Shown piece by piece: positions 1 to 7,088 of a stretch of 13,564 nucleotides of DNA; position 1 is the first letter of the stretch, and each line of letters starts with the position of its first letter. The notes under the pieces were generated by a model. It saw nothing but the letters and a program-made list of their open reading frames with translations, searched no databases and had not been told where the DNA came from. Origin of the DNA: Devosiaceae bacterium (lineage in GTDB: Bacteria; Pseudomonadota; Alphaproteobacteria; Rhizobiales; Devosiaceae); NCBI GenBank assembly GCA_021648585.1, contig JAKISM010000051.1:1-13564 (forward strand), in the 5' to 3' direction. A program made the position numbers and the translations under genes.

Positions 1-521
1 AAAATTTAAGGGTTGTGCCGCTAACTATCCATGTTCCATTAAAGCAAGTGCCAGAACTATTAACAAAAGAGCTGATTGTTAAAAGCACAAAAATAATTGC
101 TAAGGATTTACAAAAACGCTTTAATATCAAGTGCGCTAAATTAGCAATTTGTGGGCTTAATCCGCACGCTGGAGAAGATGCAACAATAGGCTTTGAGGAT
201 AGGGATATCATTGCCCCTAGTGTCAAAGAATTACAACAATTTGGAATAAATATTGTTGGTCCGCTACCTGCCGATACAATATTTTATCCCCCTCACTGGA
301 AACAATATGACGCCATAATTGCTATCTATCATGACCAAGCTCTAATTCCTATCAAGACACTAGCTTTTGATAGTGGTGTGAACATAACTTTAGGATTGCC
401 AATTATTCGCACTTCACCAGATCACGGAACAGCGCTTGATTTGGCAGGCAGTGGAAATGCGTCAATATCATCTATGTTGGCAGCATTAAAAATGGCTGAT
501 AAAATGAGCATGGAAGTATAA
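1..521 (+). CDS. pdxA: 4-hydroxythreonine-4-phosphate dehydrogenase, C-terminal part (partial)
   Basis: This is the C-terminal half of PdxA, which oxidises and decarboxylates 4-phospho-hydroxy-L-threonine in the DXP-dependent pathway to pyridoxal 5'-phosphate (vitamin B6). The frame is open to the left edge (first full codon at base 3), so the N-terminus lies outside the window and the GTG at 15 is only an internal valine. Visible family motifs are NPHAGE, GPLPADT, YHDQALIPIK (a metal-binding His) and TSPDHGTALDLAGSG (another metal-binding His, near the C-terminus). Its TAA stop overlaps the ATG of rsmA by one base, so the two are almost certainly translationally coupled. The pdxA-rsmA order, often with surA upstream, is widespread in proteobacteria. 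The reading is secure; only the missing 5' part is unknown. Confidence 0.95.
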   Translation, partial: NLRVVPLTIHVPLKQVPELLTKELIVKSTKIIAKDLQKRFNIKCAKLAICGLNPHAGEDATIGFEDRDIIAPSVKELQQFGINIVGPLPADTIFYPPHWKQYDAIIAIYHDQALIPIKTLAFDSGVNITLGLPIIRTSPDHGTALDLAGSGNASISSMLAALKMADKMSMEV

Positions 522-1351
522 TGAGCATTGATAATTTGCCACCCCTTAGGGAAGTAATTGAAAAATATAGCTTAAGAGCAAAAAAAAACTTGGGGCAGAA
601 CTTTTTGCTAGATCTAAATCTAACGACAAGAATTGCTAGAAGCGCTGGACGATTAGAGAATCACACAATCATTGAAATTGGGCCCGGCCCGGGAGGTCTC
701 ACTCGAGCCCTTTTAAGTGAGGGCGCTAAAAAAGTAATTGCGATTGAAAAAGATGAGCGCACAAGACCAGCCTTAGAAGAAATATCAAATGCCTACCCTA
801 ACCGTTTAGAGGTAATTTTTGCCGACGCGCTCGAGGTAGATTATAATTCATTAGTTGATGGCCCTACAAAAATAGTTGCAAATTTACCGTATAATATAGC
901 AACTCCGTTGCTTATTGGCTGGCTAACTAATCAACAATACCCACCATTTTTTGATAGTTTGACTTTAATGTTTCAAAAGGAAGTGGCTTTAAGAATTTGC
1001 GCACAAAGCGGTTCAAAAACCTATGGTCGTTTAAGTGTATTAAGCACTTGGCTAACTGATGCCACTCTAATGTTTAATGTTGATAAAAGCGCCTTTACGC
1101 CACCGCCAAAAGTTACTTCTTCAATCGTTCATCTTGTTCCAAAAGAAGTCGATCAATCTATCAAAATAAACGCCTTAGAAAATGTGACAAAAGCCGCATT
1201 TGGACAAAGGCGTAAGATGATACGTCAAAGCCTTAAGTCACTAAATCTGCCAGTTAAAGAGCTATTAGAAGTAGCTAATTTAACAGGAACAGAACGAGCT
1301 GAAGATTTACCAATTAGTAGTTTTTTGCAAATGGCCAAGTTATTATCTTGA
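521..1351 (+). CDS. rsmA: 16S rRNA (adenine1518-N6/adenine1519-N6)-dimethyltransferase
   Basis: RsmA (KsgA) dimethylates two adjacent adenines in the 3'-terminal hairpin of 16S rRNA during small-subunit maturation. Loss of the enzyme gives kasugamycin resistance. The 276 residues match the usual family length. Motifs seen are NLGQNFLLD (about 23-31), the SAM-binding loop EIGPGPGGLTRAL (52-64), an acidic residue after it (EKDER), the catalytic NLPY (121-124), FTPPPKV (192-198) and the C-terminal stretch QRRKMIRQSL. It starts at the ATG overlapping the pdxA stop. The last 21 bases of the gene are followed at once by a near-perfect second copy (see the repeat entry). Very sure. Confidence 0.97.
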   Translation: MSIDNLPPLREVIEKYSLRAKKNLGQNFLLDLNLTTRIARSAGRLENHTIIEIGPGPGGLTRALLSEGAKKVIAIEKDERTRPALEEISNAYPNRLEVIFADALEVDYNSLVDGPTKIVANLPYNIATPLLIGWLTNQQYPPFFDSLTLMFQKEVALRICAQSGSKTYGRLSVLSTWLTDATLMFNVDKSAFTPPPKVTSSIVHLVPKEVDQSIKINALENVTKAAFGQRRKMIRQSLKSLNLPVKELLEVANLTGTERAEDLPISSFLQMAKLLS

Positions 1352-1372
1352 TATGGCAAGTTATTATCTTGA
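1331..1372. repeat. Short tandem duplication over the rsmA stop codon
   Basis: Bases 1331-1351 (the last six codons of rsmA, its stop, and flanking bases) are repeated at 1353-1372 with a single-base deletion. Both copies contain AAGTTATTATCTTGA. The second copy is non-coding. It looks like a replication-slippage duplication at the 3' end of the gene. Confidence 0.8.
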
Positions 1373-1456
1373 GAATAAAAAGATAGATATTTGACAAACC
1401 CTACCCAAAACACCTTTTTTTATTACTGTTCATAGAAGTCTTACAGCATACTCAAA

Positions 1457-1565
1457 TGTCATCCTGAACTATAGTGAAGGGTCTTCTCTTTTAAGTTTAA
1501 GATACTTCGCTTCGCTCAGCATGACATTTTCTCCTGTCACCCTGAGCGTAGCGAAGAGTCTTAAG
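1457..1565. repeat. Dispersed inverted-repeat element, copy A
   Basis: Three related units of about 30 bp alternate in orientation. Unit 1 is forward, 1457-1485, beginning TGTCATCCTGAAC. Unit 2 is inverted, about 1498-1526, ending CAGCATGACA. Unit 3 is forward, 1535-1565, beginning TGTCACCCTGAGCG. Units 1 and 2, and units 2 and 3, can each pair into a hairpin; unit 2 reversed and unit 3 differ at about five of 30 positions. A related cluster lies at 11685-11796 after glnA. This is a REP-like or MITE-like non-coding family rather than a gene. It fills most of the gap between rsmA and the nucleoside hydrolase. No transposase is present. Confidence 0.8.
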
Positions 1566-1573
1566 CTTTGCTT

Positions 1574-1592
1574 GTGTAGTTATAAATTACAC
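1574..1592. promoter_or_regulatory. Imperfect 19-bp dyad upstream of the nucleoside hydrolase gene
   Basis: GTGTA (1574-1578) is mirrored by TACAC (1588-1592) around an AT-rich centre, just before a GATAAT box at 1593-1598 that could serve as a -10. It may be an operator or a weak hairpin. The call rests on symmetry and position only. Confidence 0.25.
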
Positions 1593-1636
1593 GATAATAT
1601 GAAACAAATATGCCCCAAAACAAACGAACAGAAATC

Positions 1637-2584
1637 ATGACAAGAAAAATAATAATAGACACAGATCCGGGACAAGATGATGCAATAGCAATATTGCTAG
1701 CGCTTGCCTCCCCTGAATTAGAAGTGATTGGAATTACTACAGTTGCTGGTAATGTTCCGCTTAATCTAACAACAAAAAACGCCCTCAAAATTTTAGAAGT
1801 TGCCAATAAAACTGAAATTCCTGTTTTTGCTGGTTGTGATGCACCATTAAAGCGTAAATTAGTAACAGCAGAACATGTGCATGGCGCAACAGGGCTAAAT
1901 GGCATTGCTTTGCCTGAACCAAAAATAGCGGCACAAGATCAACACGGAGTTGATTTTATTATTCAGGTCTTGCGTGAAAATGAGGCTGGTACAATTACGC
2001 TTTGCCCACTTGGCCCACTAACAAATATCGCCAGCGCTATGCAACAAGCCCCTGAAATTATTTCAAAGATTAAAGAAATAATTTTAATGGGCGGTGCTTA
2101 TTTTGAAGTTGGCAACATAACTCCTGCTGCTGAATTTAATATCTATGTAGATCCAGAAGCAGCAGATATTGTCATGCGTTCGGGCGTAAAAATCACTATG
2201 ATACCGCTAGATGTAACCCATCAAGTCCTCACCACAAACAAGCGAATAAGCCGCCTAAAAAATTTAGGCAATAAAACAGGGGAAATCGTTGCCTCATGGG
2301 TAGATTTTTTTGAGCGCTTTGACGAAGAAAAATATGGATCAGATGGAGCGCCATTGCACGATCCTTGTGTTATTGCCTATTTAATTAAGCCAGAATTATT
2401 TTGGGGGCGGCAAATAAACGTGCAAATTGAAACTCAAAGTGAATTAACAAGGGGCATGAGCGTTGCTGATTATTGGGGTGTAACCGATAAACAAGAATGC
2501 CCACGCAACGTTAAGTTTTTGCGAAATGCGAATGCAAACGGCTTTTATGAGCTATTATTTGAACGTCTAAAGAAACTTCCTTAA
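1637..2584 (+). CDS. Inosine-uridine-type nucleoside hydrolase
   Basis: This enzyme hydrolyses the N-glycosidic bond of ribonucleosides to ribose plus free base (purine and pyrimidine salvage). The Ca2+ and catalytic motif DTDPGQDDA is at residues 8-16, HVHG at 80-83, the stretch MGGAYFEVGNITPAAEFNI follows in the middle, and LHDP near the C-terminus. Counted from the ATG at 1637, the key residues fall at D8, D10, D14, D15, H82, H241 and D242, the same numbers as in the Crithidia fasciculata enzyme, and the length (315 aa) matches. This is why I prefer 1637 over the in-frame ATG at 1610. It stands alone between a repeat cluster and tRNA-Arg, with no transporter beside it. The family is certain; whether it prefers purines, pyrimidines or both cannot be read here. 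Confidence 0.93.
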   Translation: MTRKIIIDTDPGQDDAIAILLALASPELEVIGITTVAGNVPLNLTTKNALKILEVANKTEIPVFAGCDAPLKRKLVTAEHVHGATGLNGIALPEPKIAAQDQHGVDFIIQVLRENEAGTITLCPLGPLTNIASAMQQAPEIISKIKEIILMGGAYFEVGNITPAAEFNIYVDPEAADIVMRSGVKITMIPLDVTHQVLTTNKRISRLKNLGNKTGEIVASWVDFFERFDEEKYGSDGAPLHDPCVIAYLIKPELFWGRQINVQIETQSELTRGMSVADYWGVTDKQECPRNVKFLRNANANGFYELLFERLKKLP

Positions 2585-2640
2585 AATAGATAATTATAGT
2601 CTAGTTTTATTAATCAAAACAGATTATAGACTTGAATTAT

Positions 2641-2717
<77 letters not shown>

Positions 2718-2727
2718 TTTTTTCTTG

Positions 2728-2880
2728 TATTCTTGTCGCCGTTGGTCGCTTTGCTCCCGACCCCGACACCCCCGCCGTTTATTCTTTTTCTAAACTATAT
2801 CTCGCTTGGTTGCTTTCTTTATTCTTGTCGCCGTTGGTCGCTTCGCTCCCGTCCCCGACACCTCCGCCGTTTATTCTTTT
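2728..2880. repeat. Two near-identical 61-bp direct repeats downstream of tRNA-Arg
   Basis: Bases 2728-2788 and 2820-2880 match at 58 of 61 positions. Both run from TATTCTTGTCGCCGTTGG to CCGCCGTTTATTCTTTT. The period is 92 bp. A short partial copy (TTTGTCGCCGTTTG) sits near 2902-2915, just before the GNAT gene's stop. The repeats are much richer in G+C than their surroundings and share the 11-mer TCGCTTCGCTC with the inverted-repeat element at 1507-1517. I see no convincing gene in 2718-2917; a 76-codon frame across the repeats is low-complexity and probably fortuitous. Confidence 0.85.
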
Positions 2881-2917
2881 CTCACGCTCACGCCGCTAAG
2901 GTTTGTCGCCGTTTGAA

Positions 2918-3343
2918 TTATAATTTTTTCATAAATACATGCGCATCTAAATTTTTTCTATAATGATTATATTTTATTTTGCGTAAAACATAATCATTGC
3001 GTTTGAAAAAATTAATTGCGTCCTTGCCATCATTTCGTAAATATAGACGTAAACTAGGACGAGTGCATAGGCTCTCTGCTTCTTGCAGTAATTGAAAAGC
3101 GACTTTGTGTGAAGCAAATTTTGGGTCTGTTGCAAAAAAATAAAGCGCAGACCATGGGCGAAATATCTTATTTACGACAATAACAGCGCCAGCAAGTTCA
3201 TTATCAATTTTATATTGCAACTTAATCGCATTAGAATTTGCCAAAGCCCAGTCTAAATCTTTTTGCAAAATATATATTTCGCCAATCGATCTAAGTTGTA
3301 ATTCAAGTAGCTTAGAGCTACCCTCATTATATTCGCTAATCAT
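2918..3343 (-). CDS. GNAT-like acetyltransferase, divergent
   Basis: This 141-residue protein has the outline of a GNAT-fold acyl-CoA N-acyltransferase. It has a central strand region (ELAGAVIVVNK, about 49-59), a beta4-alpha3 region (FFATDPKFASHKVAFQLLQEA, 69-89), and a C-terminal motif-B stretch (LRNDGKDAINFFKRNDYV) resembling the usual alpha4/beta7 signature in which a residue pair precedes a GF-type turn. The canonical acetyl-CoA loop Q/R-x-x-G-x-G/A is not recognisable, so CoA binding may be altered or the protein highly diverged. The substrate is unknown. The start at 3343 is supported by AGG about eight bases upstream. It lies 93 bp downstream of nnrE/nnrD on the same strand; I see no hairpin between them, so co-transcription is possible. 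Confidence 0.7.
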   Translation of the reverse strand: MISEYNEGSSKLLELQLRSIGEIYILQKDLDWALANSNAIKLQYKIDNELAGAVIVVNKIFRPWSALYFFATDPKFASHKVAFQLLQEAESLCTRPSLRLYLRNDGKDAINFFKRNDYVLRKIKYNHYRKNLDAHVFMKKL

Positions 3344-3436
3344 AATTTACCTAAATAAAAACCAAAGCCTTCAATACATTCTAATATACTCTAATATATT
3401 CACTTATTACTTATTAATTTGGCGCTAAATATTATT

Positions 3437-4915
3437 CTATCCTAAATTTTTTATTACTTTAGGGAGCAGATCTGGTAAATCGTCTGCAATTAAACCAGCA
3501 CCGCCAAATTCCAGCCCTGCCATTGCATGTAAATAGACACCAGCGCTTGCTGCTTTATGCGCCTTCATACCTTGTGCCATTAAAGCTGCAATAATCCCCG
3601 ACAGCACATCGCCAGAGCCAGCCGTTGCAAGCTCTGGTGGTGCATTGTTGTTTATTACGCTAGAGCCATCAGGCGCACAAATTACGCTATCAGCACCCTT
3701 TAACACAACGATAGAACCGCTAATCTTTGCCGCTTGCTTTGCTCTTTCTATCTTTGAGCCAGTAATTTTAGGAAATAGTCGCTTAAATTCCCCCTCATGC
3801 GGAGTTAACACGACACTTATTGTTTGACGCTGTTTTATTGCGGCAAATAAAATTTCAGGATTATCCAAAAAACTGCTCAAACCATCAGCATCAACAACTA
3901 AACTTACACTTGATTGCAAAGCTACTAAAACTAATTCTGCTGTTTCTTTTGCAACGCCAAGCGCAGGGCCAATAATTACGCAATTATATCTTTTATCCAA
4001 CAATAATTGCGAAAGCTCATGAGCATTATTTATTTCTTTAAGCATTATTGAACTTAGATGCGAGGCGTGGATCAACAAAGCAGGCTTTTTTCCAACTAAT
4101 GTAACCAAGCCAGCCCCAATTCTAAGCGCCGCCCGTGCCGCCAAACGAGCAGCACCGCTATGCAACTCATCACCCGAAAGCACAACGCAATGCCCTGCAT
4201 CATATTTATGACTAGATAATTTCCTGTTGGGCAGTTGCCATAAGTTTGGTTGATTAAGCCAACAATTAGCCTCAATATTTTGCAGCATGCTTTTGGGAAT
4301 ACCAATATCTTTTATATGTAACTGCCCGCAATATTCGCGCCCCGGTAATAAATAATGCGCAGGTTTAGCCCGAAAAAAACTAACACTATGAGTTGCCTTA
4401 ATAGCAATCCCCCTCACCTCACCGCTTGCACCATCAATACCTGATGGAACATCAACGGCAATGATTGGGATTTTACTTTTATTCACTTGCTCAATAATAG
4501 AAGCAAATTCACCCATAACATCTCTATCAAGCCCAGAGCCAAATATTGCATCAATAATTAAATCAGCTTTTCCGAGCATATCATGCTTAAACGATTTTAT
4601 CTCGCCTTGATATCTATTTGCATTTATTTTGGCATCACCTTTAAGCTTTGCAACATCGTCCAACAAAACCAACTCAACACCAATACCCTTTTCAGCTAAA
4701 AGACGAGCAACAACAAAACCATCACCACCATTATTCCCTGCCCCACACAAAATTAGCACAGAACAAGGAGAATAATGCTCCAACACAACATCAACAACGC
4801 CTTGCCCAGCATTTTCCATTAAATCAATGCTTGGCACGCCAGAAGCAACGGCCAATTCATCGGCTTTATTCATTTGTTTTGGGGTTAGGAGGATATTTTT
4901 GCTTGTATTCCTCAT
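3437..4915 (-). CDS. Bifunctional NAD(P)H-hydrate epimerase / ADP-dependent NAD(P)H-hydrate dehydratase
   Basis: This fused repair enzyme restores damaged nicotinamide cofactors. The N-terminal domain (NnrE, YjeF_N, about 1-215) epimerises R- and S-NAD(P)HX. The C-terminal domain (NnrD, ribokinase-like, about 225-485) dehydrates S-NAD(P)HX using ADP. Seen in the N-domain are MENAGQG, the nucleotide loop GAGNNGGDGF (about 58-67), DAIFGSGL and VDVPSGIDG. Seen in the C-domain are GPALG, VVDADGL, LTPHEGEF, VLKGADS and the anion-hole motif AGSGDVLSG with its catalytic Asp near 436. The 492 residues are normal for the fused form. The start is the ATG at 4915, with no clear Shine-Dalgarno. It is divergent from the restriction gene across 77 bp. 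In several Rhizobiales this gene sits directly upstream of glnB-glnA; here it is 5 kb away on the other strand. Confidence 0.95.
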   Translation of the reverse strand: MRNTSKNILLTPKQMNKADELAVASGVPSIDLMENAGQGVVDVVLEHYSPCSVLILCGAGNNGGDGFVVARLLAEKGIGVELVLLDDVAKLKGDAKINANRYQGEIKSFKHDMLGKADLIIDAIFGSGLDRDVMGEFASIIEQVNKSKIPIIAVDVPSGIDGASGEVRGIAIKATHSVSFFRAKPAHYLLPGREYCGQLHIKDIGIPKSMLQNIEANCWLNQPNLWQLPNRKLSSHKYDAGHCVVLSGDELHSGAARLAARAALRIGAGLVTLVGKKPALLIHASHLSSIMLKEINNAHELSQLLLDKRYNCVIIGPALGVAKETAELVLVALQSSVSLVVDADGLSSFLDNPEILFAAIKQRQTISVVLTPHEGEFKRLFPKITGSKIERAKQAAKISGSIVVLKGADSVICAPDGSSVINNNAPPELATAGSGDVLSGIIAALMAQGMKAHKAASAGVYLHAMAGLEFGGAGLIADDLPDLLPKVIKNLG

Positions 4916-4930
4916 AGAAAAATTCTTTCA

Positions 4931-4959
4931 TTTATAAAAATCTCTAATCACACTATAAT
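4931..4959 (+). promoter_or_regulatory. Candidate promoter of the restriction-modification operon
   Basis: A perfect TATAAT (4954-4959) follows TTTATA (4931-4936, four of six matches to TTGACA) with a 17-bp spacer, 33 bp before the nuclease ATG. The region is very AT-rich, so chance matches are likely, but spacing and position fit. Confidence 0.45.
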
Positions 4960-4992
4960 CAAAGAATCAGTCAAAAGAGAAGATTAGTTGAT

Positions 4993-5757
4993 ATGAATAA
5001 ATATAACCTAGGCTTTATTAGCGATGAAGACATTTTCGAGCATGTCTTGAATACCGTTAATAAATACAGGACATCACTTAACTCAATTAACTTAAAGCAG
5101 TTCAATAAAAACCTAATTGATCCGATAAAACTTACTTTTGACGCCAAAACTTATGATAAAAACTTACCCGATGTAATTAAAAGTGAAATTTTACGTCAAA
5201 TTGATAAGACTAACAATAATCATATTGGGTATTTTCATCAAAATATTTTTAAATATATGGGCAACGGTTGGGAAGTTCCACAAAGTGGCTATGACATAAT
5301 AAACCTAGAAAAAGATATTTTCGTAGAACTAAAAAACAAACATAACACGATGAATTCTTCCTCATCACAAAAAACTTATATAAAAATGCAAAACACTATT
5401 TTGCGAAATTCTAACGCTACTTGCATGTTAGTTGAAGTTATTGCCAAAAAGAGTCAAAATATAACTTGGAATATCAGCTTAGATAGCGAACCCTTTTCTA
5501 ATGATAATATTAGGAGAGTTTCCATTGATAAGTTCTATGAGTTGGTTACTGGCGATGCTCATGCTTTTAAAAAACTTTGCGAACAACTACCAATAATTAT
5601 TTCTGATACTATTAAAAACTTAGATAATTTACATGAAAAAAATAGTGTTCTTGAAGAATTAGAAATTCTATCACCAAACCTACTAAAAAGCCTCTATCTT
5701 CTTTCTTTTGAAAGATATAGTGGGTTTGAGAATTTTGAGGTAAGCGATGAGCAATAA
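4993..5757 (+). CDS. Type II restriction endonuclease, Eco47II/Sau96I-like (predicted GGNCC)
   Basis: This 254-residue nuclease resembles the Eco47II restriction family. The likely PD-(D/E)XK active site is GYDIINLEKDIFVELKNKH, with D101, E112 and K114 as metal and catalytic residues, followed by a polar HNTMNSSSSQK stretch and VEVIAKKSQNITW, all features I associate with that family. It should cut unmethylated GGNCC; this specificity is inferred from resemblance. It overlaps the methyltransferase gene by 11 bases (R first, then M), so one mRNA probably carries both. The base composition is very AT-rich (27% GC in 5101-5160), lower than most neighbours, fitting acquisition by transfer. No strong ribosome binding site is seen before the ATG. 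Confidence 0.85.
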   Translation: MNKYNLGFISDEDIFEHVLNTVNKYRTSLNSINLKQFNKNLIDPIKLTFDAKTYDKNLPDVIKSEILRQIDKTNNNHIGYFHQNIFKYMGNGWEVPQSGYDIINLEKDIFVELKNKHNTMNSSSSQKTYIKMQNTILRNSNATCMLVEVIAKKSQNITWNISLDSEPFSNDNIRRVSIDKFYELVTGDAHAFKKLCEQLPIIISDTIKNLDNLHEKNSVLEELEILSPNLLKSLYLLSFERYSGFENFEVSDEQ

Positions 5758-7012
5758 AAACAGTTTTTCAATCGCCCATGTTGCCGATATTTTATCTGTG
5801 AGCAAAACTAATATTATGCAGTGGGAGCGCAATAAAAAACTTATCCCATCTATCAATCCTTTAACTGGAGAAAAAGAATATTCTAGCGCACAGCTTATAA
5901 AGTTTGACCAAGCAAAGGCTATGTTTAATAGCAAGTGGGACGAAGAAATAAAAATTGCTCCCGCCAAAAAATATAATTGCATTGAATTATTTGCTGGTGC
6001 TGGTGGACTTGCGCTTGGTCTTGAAAAAGCAGGCTTAAGCACAATAATGCTTAATGAAATAGATCGTCATGCCTGCGCCACTCTTAAAAAAAACAAACCA
6101 GAATGGAATGTCATTGAAGGCGACATTGCAGACATTGATTTTTCAAAATATCATAAGGAAATTGATATATTATCTGGTGGTTTTCCATGCCAAGCGTTTT
6201 CTTATGCTGGAAACAAACTAGGACTTGAAGACACAAGAGGAACATTATTTTTTGAATTTGCTAGAGCCTTAAAGCAATGCGCCCCTAAGATTTTTGTCGC
6301 TGAAAACGTAAAGGGTCTGTCTTCGCATGATAAGGGGCGCACGCTAAAAACCATAAAAAAGGTTTTTACTGATTTAGGCTATAGTTTAGTCGAGCCAAAA
6401 ATATTAAAGGCAATTTTTTATCAAGTACCACAAAAAAGAGAACGATTATTTATCATTGGCATTAGAAGTGATTTATCTCATCTAACTAATTTTGCGTGGC
6501 CCTCTCCTTATAGGAGAATTATGACGCTAAAAGATGCTCTTAAAAAAGGTGAATTATATGATTGTGATGTACCTAAATCTGAGGGTCAAAAATATCCCAA
6601 AAGGAAGGCGCAAATATTAAAACAAGTTCCCCAAGGTGGATATTGGAGAGATTTATCTGATAAATTACAACGTGAATATATGCAAAAAAGCTATTTTTTG
6701 GACGGCGGAAAAACAGGAATGGCACGAAGACTATCATGGGACGAGCCAAGCCTTACCTTAACTTGCTCCCCAGCACAAAAACAAACTGAAAGATGCCACC
6801 CTCAAGAAACTCGCCCCTTAAGCGTGAGGGAATATGCACGAGTTCAAACCTTCCCTGATGATTGGGAGTTTAGTGGGTCCGTTGGGCAGCAATATAAGCA
6901 AATTGGTAATGCAGTCCCTGTTAATTTAGCTTATGCTGTTGGACGTTCATTAGTGAAATTATTGAACGACATTCAGCAAAAAGAAGAGTTGGGCATTAGA
7001 ACTAAGTATTAG
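5747..7012 (+). CDS. DNA (cytosine-5-)-methyltransferase with N-terminal MerR-like helix-turn-helix
   Basis: This protein methylates C5 of cytosine and should protect host DNA from the partner nuclease. Residues 1 to about 60 form an extra domain like a MerR winged helix-turn-helix (FSIAHVADILSVS, then MQWERNKKLIP and EKEYSSAQLIKFDQA). The catalytic core follows: motif I FAGAGGLALGLEKAG (82-96), motif IV GGFPCQAFS with nucleophile C148, motif VI AENVKGL (185-191), motif VIII QVPQKRERLFIIG (226-238), a target-recognition region of about 100 residues, motif IX RRLSWDEPSLTLT, and motif X IGNAVPVNLAYAVG (386-399). The 421 residues look intact. The start at 5747 is supported by GAGG at 5737-5740 and lies inside the end of the nuclease gene. 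The N-terminal domain probably represses or tunes transcription of the operon, as HTH extensions do in M.EcoRII and M.SsoII; that role here is inference. Confidence 0.93.
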   Translation: MSNKNSFSIAHVADILSVSKTNIMQWERNKKLIPSINPLTGEKEYSSAQLIKFDQAKAMFNSKWDEEIKIAPAKKYNCIELFAGAGGLALGLEKAGLSTIMLNEIDRHACATLKKNKPEWNVIEGDIADIDFSKYHKEIDILSGGFPCQAFSYAGNKLGLEDTRGTLFFEFARALKQCAPKIFVAENVKGLSSHDKGRTLKTIKKVFTDLGYSLVEPKILKAIFYQVPQKRERLFIIGIRSDLSHLTNFAWPSPYRRIMTLKDALKKGELYDCDVPKSEGQKYPKRKAQILKQVPQGGYWRDLSDKLQREYMQKSYFLDGGKTGMARRLSWDEPSLTLTCSPAQKQTERCHPQETRPLSVREYARVQTFPDDWEFSGSVGQQYKQIGNAVPVNLAYAVGRSLVKLLNDIQQKEELGIRTKY

Positions 7013-7033
7013 ATTCAGATATTTTATTCTTGC

Positions 7034-7066
7034 ACAACAAAAAAGGCCTCCCAAAAGGAAGGCCTT
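7034..7066 (-). terminator. Rho-independent terminator of tig
   Basis: AAGGCCT (7043-7049) pairs with AGGCCTT (7060-7066), extended by CC/GG across one bulged base, with loop CAAAA. On the minus strand the hairpin is followed by a T-rich run (the A-rich stretch 7034-7044 on plus). It lies 23 bp past the tig stop. It also faces the methyltransferase gene, but no U-run follows in that direction. Confidence 0.8.
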
Positions 7067-7088
7067 AAATCATAAAAACAATGATTAC

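Noticed and set aside
1391..1426. TTGACA at 1391-1396 as a promoter before the repeat cluster
   Set aside because: No acceptable -10 at 16-18 bp; the downstream T run gives only poor matches.
1561..1905. 114-codon minus-strand frame over the nucleoside hydrolase start
   Set aside because: It is antisense to the conserved catalytic N-terminus of the nucleoside hydrolase and runs into the repeat region.
2593..2632. AGTCTA/TAGACT dyad before tRNA-Arg as a terminator of the nucleoside hydrolase gene
   Set aside because: The stem is AT-rich, interrupted by six unpaired bases and has no U-run; it may simply be promoter DNA of the tRNA.
2728..2880. Repeats considered as a CRISPR array
   Set aside because: There are only two full copies, the units are 61 bp with one 31-bp spacer, and no cas genes are nearby.
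2733..2963. 76-codon plus-strand frame across the tandem repeats
   Set aside because: Its sequence is dictated by the repeated DNA and it overlaps the end of the GNAT-like gene; no family features.
5655..5669. AGAATT-N3-AATTCT palindrome upstream of the methyltransferase start, considered as an operator
   Set aside because: It lies within nuclease coding sequence, occurs only once, and such AT-rich 6-3-6 dyads are expected by chance several times in this window.
5683..6042. 119-codon minus-strand frame across the R-M gene overlap
   Set aside because: It is antisense to methyltransferase motif I and the HTH domain; no independent evidence.
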